Shown: positions 1 to 7,800 of the stretch, piece by piece
Layout: each line of letters starts with the position of its first letter
How positions within the stretch are numbered: the first letter of the stretch is position 1
Source of the DNA: Ignavibacteria bacterium
Lineage (GTDB): Bacteria > Bacteroidota > Ignavibacteria > Kapaibacteriales > UBA4661
Assembly (NCBI GenBank): GCA_013298375.1
Contig: JAAFHM010000043.1
Coordinates: forward strand, 3,199-16,404
Direction of reading: 5' to 3'
DNA length: 13,206 nucleotides
Notes under the pieces: model-generated
What the model was told of the DNA's origin: nothing
Database searches by the model: none
Seen by the model: only the letters and a program-made list of their open reading frames with translations
Program-made: the position numbers and the translations under genes

Positions 1-63
1 TTATTTGCCCCTTGAGGTTATTGATGATTTGGAGAGAGAACGATATTTCCGGCAAGTCCACCA

Positions 64-2130
64 TTACTGGTCTATCGGCGTTTCCACGCGCACCTCGACG
101 GTACGACTCAAAAAGCGTCCCTCTGGTATTTCATTCGGGTAAATGATCATTTTCGCGCCGACTCCTCTTGCCGTAGTTTGCTGCGACGGTACTAGGTTCG
201 ATACGCTGCGGGCGCGTCCTTCGGAAAGACGCTGATTCACGTCTGCACTGCCCAATTTATCGGTAAAACCCGACACTTGGACGGTGGAATTTGGCTTCAC
301 ATTCGGTAGCACCAAACCTTTAATAATCCGTGCATTTTCCGGTCCAACCTCAGGGCTGTCAAAGTCAAACAAAATAAGACGATAGGTGTCAATTTCTTTA
401 TCTTTAATCCGCAAACTCCGCTTTTTCCGAATCGTTATCTGCTCAACAGGAATAGAGCCAACAGGCATTGCTGTGCGCCCTTCGGAATCAATCACCTCGT
501 AGCTAAATTGCATTTTATCTTCGGTGCGCGGAATCGTTGATTGCTCGCGGGCGGTATTCCATTCTACAATGGGGTCGAGGGCGCTCAGTGCGGTAAATTG
601 CTTGAGTGTACGGTCGTTTTGGAATGCGCGGAGTGTTGATTTTGCCACGCCCGCCTCCGCCTGAACGGTCGTTTTGAAACGAATCACCGGAGCCGAAGGA
701 ACAAGCAAGGTGTCATAGACCAAGGACGGCTGCATGATTTCCCACGATGCTGATGCAATCTCAACACGACGGTTTTCCTCAATACCAAGCGAATCCTTAG
801 AATTGGTTGGCTTTTCGGGTAGATTTCGCTCACGAAGCTCCATGCGCGTCGAATCAATACCCCACGTCCGGCGAATGTATTGCCGGACTTCCTCTGCCCG
901 ACTGCGCGAGAGCGCAAGATTCCCTGCTTCGCTGGGACTGCTATTGTCGTTGCAGCCTGTTATCGTAATTTTTGTTTTCGGATACTCCTGCAAACGCTTC
1001 CCGATGATATTCAGCACATCGTAATACACACGCATAGCATCGGCATTGAAGAATTTATTTTCGCTAAATGCTGTCGCTTCATCACCATTCAAGCGGTGAT
1101 ACCGTGCGGGCATCACGCTGGAATTGTAATCAAAAAAGATGTACGGCAAAAGCGGATACATCTGCCGCGAAACAAATTCCTCCACCTTGATTTGTACAAG
1201 CGGAACTTCTGTGCCGGAAGTGTCGGTGGTAAATGCCGCAATCGTTGCATCCACGGCGACAACAGGCTTTGGTGGGGGTGGCGGCGGAGGTGGGGGCGGC
1301 GGCGGCAAGGGCGGAAGCGCGTAGCGCAGACTCACACCGCCACGTAATTGGTTCAGATTCCATGCGGTATTTGCCACAATGGGCGTTAAACCCAGCGCAT
1401 AAAAAATCTCCGGCGTTATTGCCAACGAACCGAGTTGAATATCATAGCCAACACCCGCAGTAATGCTAGTATGCAAGGTTTGTGCTTGGGGAATTTCCTG
1501 TGTTGGAATGACGTTGCGTTCGCGCTGAATATTATTGAACACCACGCTTGAGGGTGTTGTTTCGACTGGTGTGAGGCTTAAAATAGTCTCTTTTTGGCTA
1601 AAGGTCTTTTGGAGTATCAATCCCAAGCGCAAGCCCGCATAAAACCTTAATCCCTTAATGCCTTCGCCAGAAAAAGGATGAATCACGGCAAGTGGCTCAA
1701 TGCCAAGCGATGCGAGATTTGCTTGAATTTCGCGTCCCAGAATTGCATCATAAAACGTCACCGATGCACCGTCGGTGCTTAACGAGGCAATCCGCTGCTT
1801 TTCTTGTGCTTGCAAAACACCGCTATTGCCCGCATAGCTCAGGCGCAAGCCCGCACTCAGGAAATTCGATAACGGATATTCCAGCAACCCTCCAAGCGTC
1901 AGACCAACACTAGAGCCGCCGCTAAACAAGACTCCATCGCCCGTGCGCCCGGCAGGAATGCCCGGCAATTCAGCAAAGTTGGCGAAATGCTGGTTCAGCA
2001 CACCGCCCACAAAGCCGCCTATTCTCAAGGTTCTTGAGGAATCGGTCTGAGCCGAAAGTCTATGGGAAACGAAGAATCCCCAAACAGCAAAAGCAATCAC
2101 GAGTTTCGTCTTCATGCTTATCTTCTTCAT
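64..2130 (-). CDS. OmpA-family outer-membrane protein with two OmpA-like domains and a polyproline linker
   Basis: A 688-residue predicted envelope protein. Residues 1-27 form a signal peptide (Lys-rich start, hydrophobic core, ending LSA before Gln). Residues about 30-270 look like an outer-membrane beta-barrel domain with alternating hydrophobic strands. They are followed by 12 consecutive prolines (about 276-287). Residues about 325-470 form a first OmpA-like domain (YIFFDYNS strand, LSRSRAEEVRQYI helix, ending ENRRVEI). Residues about 580-685 form a second one (LILFDFDS, GFTDKLG, LSEGRARSV, ending RTVEVRVETP). OmpA-like domains bind peptidoglycan non-covalently, so a role in anchoring the outer membrane to the wall is inferred. 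The start is supported by the signal peptide and an AAGGAAAT ribosome-binding sequence at 2137-2144. It lies 27 bp after the stop of a paralog in the same orientation, suggesting an operon. The exact function is unknown. Confidence 0.85.
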   Translation of the reverse strand: MKKISMKTKLVIAFAVWGFFVSHRLSAQTDSSRTLRIGGFVGGVLNQHFANFAELPGIPAGRTGDGVLFSGGSSVGLTLGGLLEYPLSNFLSAGLRLSYAGNSGVLQAQEKQRIASLSTDGASVTFYDAILGREIQANLASLGIEPLAVIHPFSGEGIKGLRFYAGLRLGLILQKTFSQKETILSLTPVETTPSSVVFNNIQRERNVIPTQEIPQAQTLHTSITAGVGYDIQLGSLAITPEIFYALGLTPIVANTAWNLNQLRGGVSLRYALPPLPPPPPPPPPPPPKPVVAVDATIAAFTTDTSGTEVPLVQIKVEEFVSRQMYPLLPYIFFDYNSSVMPARYHRLNGDEATAFSENKFFNADAMRVYYDVLNIIGKRLQEYPKTKITITGCNDNSSPSEAGNLALSRSRAEEVRQYIRRTWGIDSTRMELRERNLPEKPTNSKDSLGIEENRRVEIASASWEIMQPSLVYDTLLVPSAPVIRFKTTVQAEAGVAKSTLRAFQNDRTLKQFTALSALDPIVEWNTAREQSTIPRTEDKMQFSYEVIDSEGRTAMPVGSIPVEQITIRKKRSLRIKDKEIDTYRLILFDFDSPEVGPENARIIKGLVLPNVKPNSTVQVSGFTDKLGSADVNQRLSEGRARSVSNLVPSQQTTARGVGAKMIIYPNEIPEGRFLSRTVEVRVETPIDQ

Positions 2131-2157
2131 ACATCTATTTCCTTGAATTTCAATATC

Positions 2158-3576
2158 TTACTCAATAATCACGGGTGTTTCGACGCGAACTTCCACAGAG
2201 CGATTGTAGATGCGCCCTTCCGGTGTCTCATTCGTGTATTGTGGGCGCGTACCGCCAACACCACGCGCTTGCGTGTCCCGCCATTTGATGTAATCGGCAA
2301 CCGATTTTGCGCGCCCAGACGAAAGTTTCATATTTACATCGGGGTTGCCCAATTTGTCGGTAAAGCCCGTAATATCAATTTTTGAGCCGTTTTTGAGATT
2401 ATCCAAAATAAACGAGTTGATAATACGCGAGTTGTTTGCACCGACCGAAGGGCTGTTGAAATCAAACAAAATAAGGCGATAAATAGCAAGCTGTTTGTCC
2501 ACGTTGCCCGCTTCGCGCTTCTTCTTGACCGTCACCAGTTCCACCGGAATCGAACCAACCGGATGGGCTTCCTCGCCCTTTTTATCGGTCACATCCAACC
2601 CAAATTTGAGCGCATCCGGCGTACTTGGCGCAGAGCCTTGGTCGGCGATGGTGTTCCAATCAATAATCGGATTCCAATCCAGCGTAGAGTCGGGCTTGCC
2701 GGGCATGGAGAAGAGTTTCAATGAGCGTTCACCTTGCTTCACATTCAATGCTGTTTTTGCTACGCCGTCGTCGGCTTTGATATTCATACGGAAACGAATC
2801 GTCGGTGGTTCAGGAATGTTGATGGTATCGTTCACCAACACGGGTTTCAAAACATCCCACACATCGGAATAAATCTCTACGCGGCGATTTTCCTCAATAC
2901 CAAGCGAATCGCGTGATTTAGTCGGCTTTTCTGGCAAATTCCGCGCTTGCAATGTTACCCGCGAAGAATCCACGCCCCAAATGTCTATCAAATAGCGCCG
3001 AACCTCGTCGGCACGGCGATACGAAAGCTGGATATTGCTATTTTCCAGACCGACATTATTGTTGCAGCCCACGAGTTGAATTTTTGCATTCGACAATGTT
3101 CTCATGCGACTGCCGATAATATTCAGCACGTCATAATACACTTTAAGCATATTCACATTGTGAAAATCCTGCTCACTAAAACTTTGTGTCTCTTCTTTGG
3201 TTTTGAACATCCGATAGCGATTTGGCACGTCGGGTGAGTTCTGGTCAAAGAAAATATAATTCATAAGCGGATACATCTGCCACGCGAAAAACTGTTCCAC
3301 CTTCAAGCGTACAAGCGGGACTTCAACCCCGGTGCTGTCCACCATGAATGCCGATATCGAAGCGTTGAGTGTACCCTTCTTGTTTTCGTCGGCGTGTTTG
3401 AATGTTGGTTGTTTTTTGAACTCTCGTGGCGGATCCGGCGGCGGATCCTCCTTTTTCGGTGGTGGGTTGCCAACGCTGTCTTTAGGCGGCGTGTTTTGCG
3501 CAATCGGCTGTTCTGGGTCTTTTTTCGGCGGAGTATCTTCCTTTGGTGGTGGCGGATTTTCCGGCACATACCGCAA
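2158..3576 (-). CDS. C-terminal fragment of the frameshifted OmpA paralog (linker and two OmpA-like domains)
   Basis: This is the 3' piece of the broken gene. The open frame extends upstream to about 3612, where homology to the intact paralog continues across the frameshift. The TTG at 3576 is only the first possible start codon and is probably not used. The piece holds the Pro/Lys/Asp linker, a first OmpA-like domain with YIFFDQNS and ENRRVEI, and a second with LILFDFNS, GFTDKLG and LSSGRAKSV, ending VEVRVETPVIIE. Without the N-terminal part it lacks a signal peptide, so on its own it would stay in the cytoplasm or not be made. Confidence 0.6.
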   Translation of the reverse strand: MRYVPENPPPPKEDTPPKKDPEQPIAQNTPPKDSVGNPPPKKEDPPPDPPREFKKQPTFKHADENKKGTLNASISAFMVDSTGVEVPLVRLKVEQFFAWQMYPLMNYIFFDQNSPDVPNRYRMFKTKEETQSFSEQDFHNVNMLKVYYDVLNIIGSRMRTLSNAKIQLVGCNNNVGLENSNIQLSYRRADEVRRYLIDIWGVDSSRVTLQARNLPEKPTKSRDSLGIEENRRVEIYSDVWDVLKPVLVNDTINIPEPPTIRFRMNIKADDGVAKTALNVKQGERSLKLFSMPGKPDSTLDWNPIIDWNTIADQGSAPSTPDALKFGLDVTDKKGEEAHPVGSIPVELVTVKKKREAGNVDKQLAIYRLILFDFNSPSVGANNSRIINSFILDNLKNGSKIDITGFTDKLGNPDVNMKLSSGRAKSVADYIKWRDTQARGVGGTRPQYTNETPEGRIYNRSVEVRVETPVIIE

Positions 3577-4391
3577 AGAGAAGCCCCCACGAATCGTATT
3601 GGCGTTCCATTGATAAATGGAGTCAGCGAATACGAATAAAACGCCTCTGGCGCAAGAACAAAGCGCCCAATCGGAATATCATACCCCAGACCACCCGTTA
3701 AAACAAAGTTCACCGACTGCACGTTGGGAATAGCCTGACCGGGGATGTTATTGCGGTCAAGAGAAAGATTATTCCAAACCGCATTGTCCACCGGATCAAG
3801 TAGTTGTTCTGATTGCGAAAAAGAGGTTTGAATCATAAAGCCCACTCGTGCGCCGCCATAAATCCGAAAGTTTGGCGCTGCGGCAATGGGCGACCATGCC
3901 AAAAGCGGCTCAATACCGACCGAGCCAAGGTTGGGCGTGAGCGTAAAACGTGCCTTGCCGCTAAAAAACGAAACACCAGTTCCTTGAGCATTCAAAAACC
4001 CAACATTCCGCAAGTCCTCTGTTGCCTGAAGCACGGCGTTATGCGTGGCATAGCTCACGCGCAGCGACAAACTGAGCGCATCGGCAAGCGGAATATCCGC
4101 CAAACCGCCGATGGTAAAGCCGAACCCCGTTGCGTCGCCGAATTGCACCTTATTCTTCAAATCCAGTGCAAGAGGCGATGTAGAGCCGTTAAACAAGCCA
4201 ATCGGGACTCCCGGCAAGCTATTAAACGATGCCGTGTGCTGATTGATATTCAGCGCACCAAAACCGCCAAACGTCACCACCTTGGCGGGTGCGGCGGAGT
4301 TTTGCGCTCGGAGTGGCAGAGGCTCTGCAAGCAGCAGTAAACCAAGGAATACTGCCATGCTCCAACGAATCATCATAGTTACGTGCTTCAT
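3303..4391 (-). CDS. N-terminal fragment of the frameshifted OmpA paralog (signal peptide and barrel-like domain)
   Basis: This is the 5' piece of the broken gene, as it would be translated without correction. Genuine coding ends near 3618. After that the frame runs on through about 100 Arg/His/Lys-rich residues (starting around CGMCRKIRHH), which are an out-of-frame reading of the proline-rich linker and first OmpA domain, and it stops at 3303. I chose the start at 4391 because it places a clean signal peptide at the N-terminus. The open frame continues to 4541, but those extra 50 residues would bury the signal peptide. The sequence just upstream of the ATG has only a weak purine-rich ribosome-binding site (AAAGAG). 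Confidence 0.65.
   Translation of the reverse strand: MKHVTMMIRWSMAVFLGLLLLAEPLPLRAQNSAAPAKVVTFGGFGALNINQHTASFNSLPGVPIGLFNGSTSPLALDLKNKVQFGDATGFGFTIGGLADIPLADALSLSLRVSYATHNAVLQATEDLRNVGFLNAQGTGVSFFSGKARFTLTPNLGSVGIEPLLAWSPIAAAPNFRIYGGARVGFMIQTSFSQSEQLLDPVDNAVWNNLSLDRNNIPGQAIPNVQSVNFVLTGGLGYDIPIGRFVLAPEAFYSYSLTPFINGTPIRFVGASLCGMCRKIRHHQRKILRRKKTQNSRLRKTRRLKTALATHHRKRRIRRRIRHESSKNNQHSNTPTKTRRVHSTLRYRHSWWTAPGLKSRLYA
3607..3626 (-). other. Frameshift junction in the OmpA paralog
   Basis: On the coding strand the bases read ctg act cca ttt atc aat gga in the upstream frame. The homologous downstream frame reads tat caa tgg aac gcc. The two frames are reconciled by one extra T in the TTT run (3615-3617), giving LTPFYQWNANT. 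The run is short and does not form a classical X-XXY-YYZ slippery heptamer, so a mutation or sequencing error is more likely than programmed frameshifting. Confidence 0.75.
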
Positions 4392-4461
4392 ACTGAACCA
4401 CTCTTTTTTTGCGGAAATGGGATAGTCTCTCAAAAAGGGGTGCATACATTGTCCATTCATC

Positions 4462-4478
4462 GCTGAAGGTTCTTCAGC
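4462..4478. promoter_or_regulatory. Perfect 7-bp inverted repeat upstream of the OmpA operon
   Basis: GCTGAAG and CTTCAGC are separated by GTT, about 70 bp upstream of the OmpA start at 4391. In RNA it could form a short hairpin with a very tight three-base loop. As DNA it has the size of an operator for a dimeric regulator. No partner regulator is visible in the window, so the role is open. Confidence 0.35.
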
Positions 4479-4704
4479 AAAGTTGAAGGCTATGCTGCCG
4501 TTTTGGGCAGGAGCGTTCCAATGTTGTATTCGTACAATCATATCAAAAGAAAAACAACGAATTGAAGCGTGAATGGTGAACTGTATGCGAATAAATGCGT
4601 CAATACTTGCGAAAAAACCTCAAAAACCTTACCATGTCTCTCGCAAGATACAAAAGAAATATTATCGTGCAAGCCTCTCCGAATAGAAACCTTGCCAATC
4701 TTGT

Positions 4705-4736
4705 GCGAGGGTCTGCCTTCTGAGGCAGGCTCTCGC
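4705..4736 (+). repeat. Palindromic repeat element, copy A
   Basis: A 30-nt core (4706-4735) has outer arms CGAGGGTC and GGCTCTCG, inner stem TGCC/GGCA and loop TTCTGA; G4705 and C4736 add one more pair. Read as RNA from the plus strand, all 8 outer pairs are Watson-Crick or G-U (two wobbles), so the full stem is 12 to 13 pairs. The minus-strand reading turns the two wobbles into A-C mismatches, which gives the element a direction. It is the inverted counterpart of copy B. Confidence 0.75.
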
Positions 4737-4751
4737 TTCTGCGAAAGCGGG
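4732..4751 (+). repeat. Degenerate palindrome, copy C, overlapping the right arm of copy A
   Basis: CTCGCTT and AAGCGGG pair over 7 bp with one wobble, around the loop CTGCGA. It shares the first five bases with the right arm of copy A, so both hairpins cannot form fully at once. The TCGCTTC stretch resembles the inner part of copy B. It may be a decayed third unit of the same family. Confidence 0.45.
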
Positions 4752-4776
4752 CTGCGTGCGTGTGTCGAACACTGAA

Positions 4777-4808
4777 TCGAGAGCCTCGCTACGAAGCGAG
4801 ACCCTCGA
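4777..4808 (-). repeat. Palindromic repeat element, copy B, in the 3' region of the T9SS cargo gene
   Basis: On the minus strand the 30-nt core (4807 down to 4778) has the same outer arms as copy A, CGAGGGTC and GGCTCTCG. The inner stem is TCGC/GCGA instead of TGCC/GGCA, and the loop is TTCGTA. Two neighbouring base pairs are swapped in a compensatory way. It lies 13 bp after the stop codon of the large secreted-protein gene, in the orientation that gives the wobble-paired RNA hairpin on the sense transcript. It could therefore act as a 3' end or stabiliser. No T-tract follows it, so it is not a classical intrinsic terminator. Confidence 0.75.
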
Positions 4809-4821
4809 ATCTGAGTAATTA

Positions 4822-7800
4822 CTAGCGAACAACGTGTATTTTCTGCACCTGCACCGCTCCGCGCTCGGAACGTACCGTGACGAAATACACACCCGGCGAG
4901 AGGTCGGCGGTATTGAGCGGAATATCACCTGTTTTGCCGATAAGTTGCGTTATGGGCAGTGTTTTTATCACTCGTCCGAACACATCACTCACGCTCACGT
5001 TGACGTTCTCTGCTGCCCGATCACTGCTGGCGTTTTCGATAACGTAGCTGATGGTCGCATCATCACTCACCGGATTCGGACGCGAAGGCGTGAGACGCAT
5101 ACGCGGCGGCGGACCGATAAGACGCGCACCTCCGGCGTAGGAGATAGTCGTCAAGCGGAAGTAGCTTGCGGTTGCCGGAAGCGGTGCGCCGCCTGGGGAA
5201 AGTCGGGAGTTAATCACCAGTGCCGTTACGCTATCATTGCCCAATGCTGCTCGGAAGGGTAAATTAAAGAGTGGCTGTGTTGTATCTGTCGGAATTGTCA
5301 ATGGAAGCGTGATGCACCGAACACCACCCGTGATTGTTCCCGCCGGAAGCGGTGCAAGCGGCTCAAGCAAGGTTGCATTGAAACAGATTGTCGCATCAAT
5401 TCTTGCACCCGGACGAAGTGTACCAAGCGCAGGAAGGCGAATGCTGAATATCACCGTATCGCCGGGAGCAGCAAAAACTGAATCACCGCGAATAGTTGGC
5501 GGAGCCCCCGTTGGTGTAGATGGTCCGCAATTCGTCGTACAGCCACGCACGATAGGAGGAATAATCTCAAAACGTTGTGCTGATGATGTCTGTACGCAGC
5601 CATTGATATCCGTCACGCGAACACTATACGATCCATTGACTTGCGGCGCAAATAGTGAATCATTCGCACCAGGAATATTCATTCCATTCAAGAGCCACTG
5701 ATACAACCGCGCACGAGGCGTGGAGGAGCCTCGGAAGCGCACACCTGCATCTATGGTGTCAATGCGCACCACTACCTGCGTTTGCGAAACGGTAATCGTG
5801 CTGGAAGTATTGATACAACCAATCATATTGGTCACACGGACGCTGAAAGAACCTGCTCTATTGATGCGGAATTGACGGTTTGTTTCGCCCACAATTGGCT
5901 GTGCTGCGCCGCCAATACCCGAAAGCCATTGATACGCCATAAACCCGGCGGGAGCCGTGACGGTCGTGTCGGCATTGGGGCAAATCGTGATAGCGGACGG
6001 CAGCACCGGTGCGGTTGGTAGAGTTGCCAGTGTAACCTCTGACGGCGAGTTTGGTCGTGAGGTACAGCCATTACTGCTTCGTGCCTCGACGGTGTACGAA
6101 CCGATAACGAGAACCGTCAACGCCGTGCGTGTCGCGCCCGCAATAGCCGTATTATTCAAGAACCACTGATACGTCAGCGCGGGGTCAGCATTTTCGACAA
6201 AAAGTTCTAACGAACCATTCGGACAGAGTTCCAAACTGCCATTGCGAGAGCGAATGACAGGTGTTGTCGGCGCGGGCAGTTCTGTCACCGCAAATGGCGC
6301 AGATGTTCCCACGCAACCACCATCAGCCGTTACCCGAACACTATATGAGCCTGCCGCACGAACCACCAGCGTCCGCATTGTTGCTCCTGGAATCGCTGTC
6401 GAAACACCCCCCGCAACCGTAAACCACTGGTACGAGGCGAAAGCACCAGCATCCAACGTCAGCGAACCACCTTGGCAGAATGTATTACCGCCAGTTGGAG
6501 TAGTGGGTTTTGGATCGGGGTTATCAACAACGCCGACAGTTACGATAGCCGAGACTGGGCAAGGATTACCATTAACAAACTGTACAGCAACGCGATATTG
6601 CCCTGCATCGGTTACACGCAGAGTTCGTGCCGTACCGATAATAGCGGTCGCACCAACCCTTGTCCATTCAATAGTTGCTTTTGAAATCAATGTATCGGGT
6701 ATGCTGACGCTAATGTCCAATGGGGTGCCTCGACAAGTCGTCAAGCTGCCCGAACTGCTAGTAATAATACCGGGCAAAACGACTCCTTGACTGATAACTA
6801 CTGGCGGCATGGAAATTGGGCTAGGGCATCCATCTTCGCTAAATACTTGTACAGCATACTCACCAGGCTCAGTAGCATCATATCTCCGAGAGACCGCACC
6901 CATAATAGGAGCATTTTTGAAATACCATTGATAGCGAGGAAATCCTGCTGGTCCAAATAGCGGAAACGTTCCGCCTGGGCATATTGCTTGCATAATACCT
7001 AATGCGACCTCACTAACGATTGGTCGCCGTGGAGCGATGCCTACTTTCACAGTAAAATTCGCCGACGTACTTGTACATCCATTTGCCATCTTCACAACAA
7101 GATGGAATGTGCCAGCAGTAACAGAAAGTGTCGCCTGCGTAGCACCCACAATAAGACTTCTGGTGCCATTTCGCGCTGACGAACCCGTGTACCACTGATA
7201 GGTCTGGAAGTCCATACTTGGGATAACGCTCAAAGTAATCGGGTTTGTAACCTTGCCCGTCTCATCAGCACAATTCACCGTATCGCCGCGCACAATAACG
7301 GGCGAAACATCTCTTGAGGAAAGGGTCAAATCTCTGGACATATTGGCGCAGCCGTTGTTATCAACCGTTTCGACGGAATAAATCGCATCCTCCAACGCAA
7401 AGAATATCCGCGATTTGGCGGTATCAATGGGCTGAAAGTTTTTGTGCCAAAGATAGGAGCGGAAGCCTTCTTGTGCCACGAGGTACACACCCTCATTGCG
7501 GCAAGGAGTCAGGTCGATACCGGCTCCGGGAGCATTGAGAATCGTTGCCTGTAAGCCCGGACTAACCGTAACGTTTATTGGGTTCGAGGTACGAACACAA
7601 CCGTTGCCATCGGTCACACGAATACGAAAGACTCCGGTCTGCGTCACGATAATCACCGATGAACTGTCCGTAGAAGATACGCGCTGTGCATAGCCTCCCG
7701 TGATAGTCAGCGAGCGCCCCGTCCCATTCGTGACGGGAAGCAGCGTTCCATTATTACCCTCGCGTAACCACTGGTATTGCGTTCCGGTGCCAGCATCTTC

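Larger units (their letters stand above)
2158..4391 (-). pseudogene. OmpA-family outer-membrane protein, paralog of the downstream gene, broken by a frameshift
   Basis: Read as one gene this would encode about 744 residues. It has a signal peptide (about 1-29, MKHVTMMIRW start, ending LRA before Gln), a barrel-like N-terminal region, a Pro/Lys/Glu/Asp-rich linker (about 274-334), and two OmpA-like domains around 375-520 and 635-740. The layout and many motifs match the paralog at 64-2130 (LPGVPIG, MYPLMNYIFFD, DSLGIEENRRVEI, VEVRVETP). The reading frame changes near 3615. The upstream frame gives SYSLTPF; the downstream frame gives YQWNANTIRGGFSLRY, matching WNLNQLRGGVSLRY in the paralog. Adding one T to the TTT run restores a continuous frame, so a single-base deletion or a sequencing error explains the break. 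If real, the product is a truncated barrel without its peptidoglycan-binding part. It is likely first in a two-gene operon. Confidence 0.8.
4392..4821. other. 430-bp non-coding region rich in inverted repeats
   Basis: I see no convincing gene here. The half nearest the large secreted-protein gene (4705-4808) holds three related palindromes, listed separately. The rest is probably the promoter and leader of the OmpA operon. It contains a perfect 7-bp inverted repeat with a 3-bp spacer at 4462-4478, a 5-bp repeat around TTCG at 4524-4537, and 7-bp arms CTTGCGA/TCGCAAG at 4606-4612 and 4641-4647. On the minus strand a TATGAT at about 4539-4544 could be a -10 box, but no good -35 box or Bacteroidetes-type TAnnTTTG element accompanies it, so I do not call a promoter. 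Confidence 0.6.

Noticed and set aside
1..142. Plus-strand open frame entering from the left edge and overlapping the OmpA 3' end
   Set aside because: Two plus-strand frames are open here, neither has a recognisable motif, and most of the length is antisense to a well-supported gene. Bases 1-63 are left unassigned.
3607..3626. Programmed ribosomal frameshift
   Set aside because: There is no slippery heptamer, no evident downstream pseudoknot, and the other paralog has no frameshift, so a deletion or error is simpler.
4392..4541. N-terminal extension of the OmpA paralog
   Set aside because: The 50 extra residues would lie before an obvious signal peptide and cover the inverted repeats of the leader.
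4606..4647. 7-bp inverted repeat CTTGCGA/TCGCAAG as a terminator
   Set aside because: The loop of 28 bases is too large and no T-tract follows on either strand; chance is likely.
4569..4775. 68-residue plus-strand open frame in the non-coding region
   Set aside because: It runs through the palindromic elements, has a Cys-rich low-information sequence and no ribosome-binding site or homology that I recognise.
5237..6790. Long plus-strand open frames inside the Ig-repeat gene (5237-5701 and 6242-6790)
   Set aside because: They are antisense shadows of a strongly supported gene and show no domain; their Val/Thr-rich text mirrors the codon pattern of the Ig modules.
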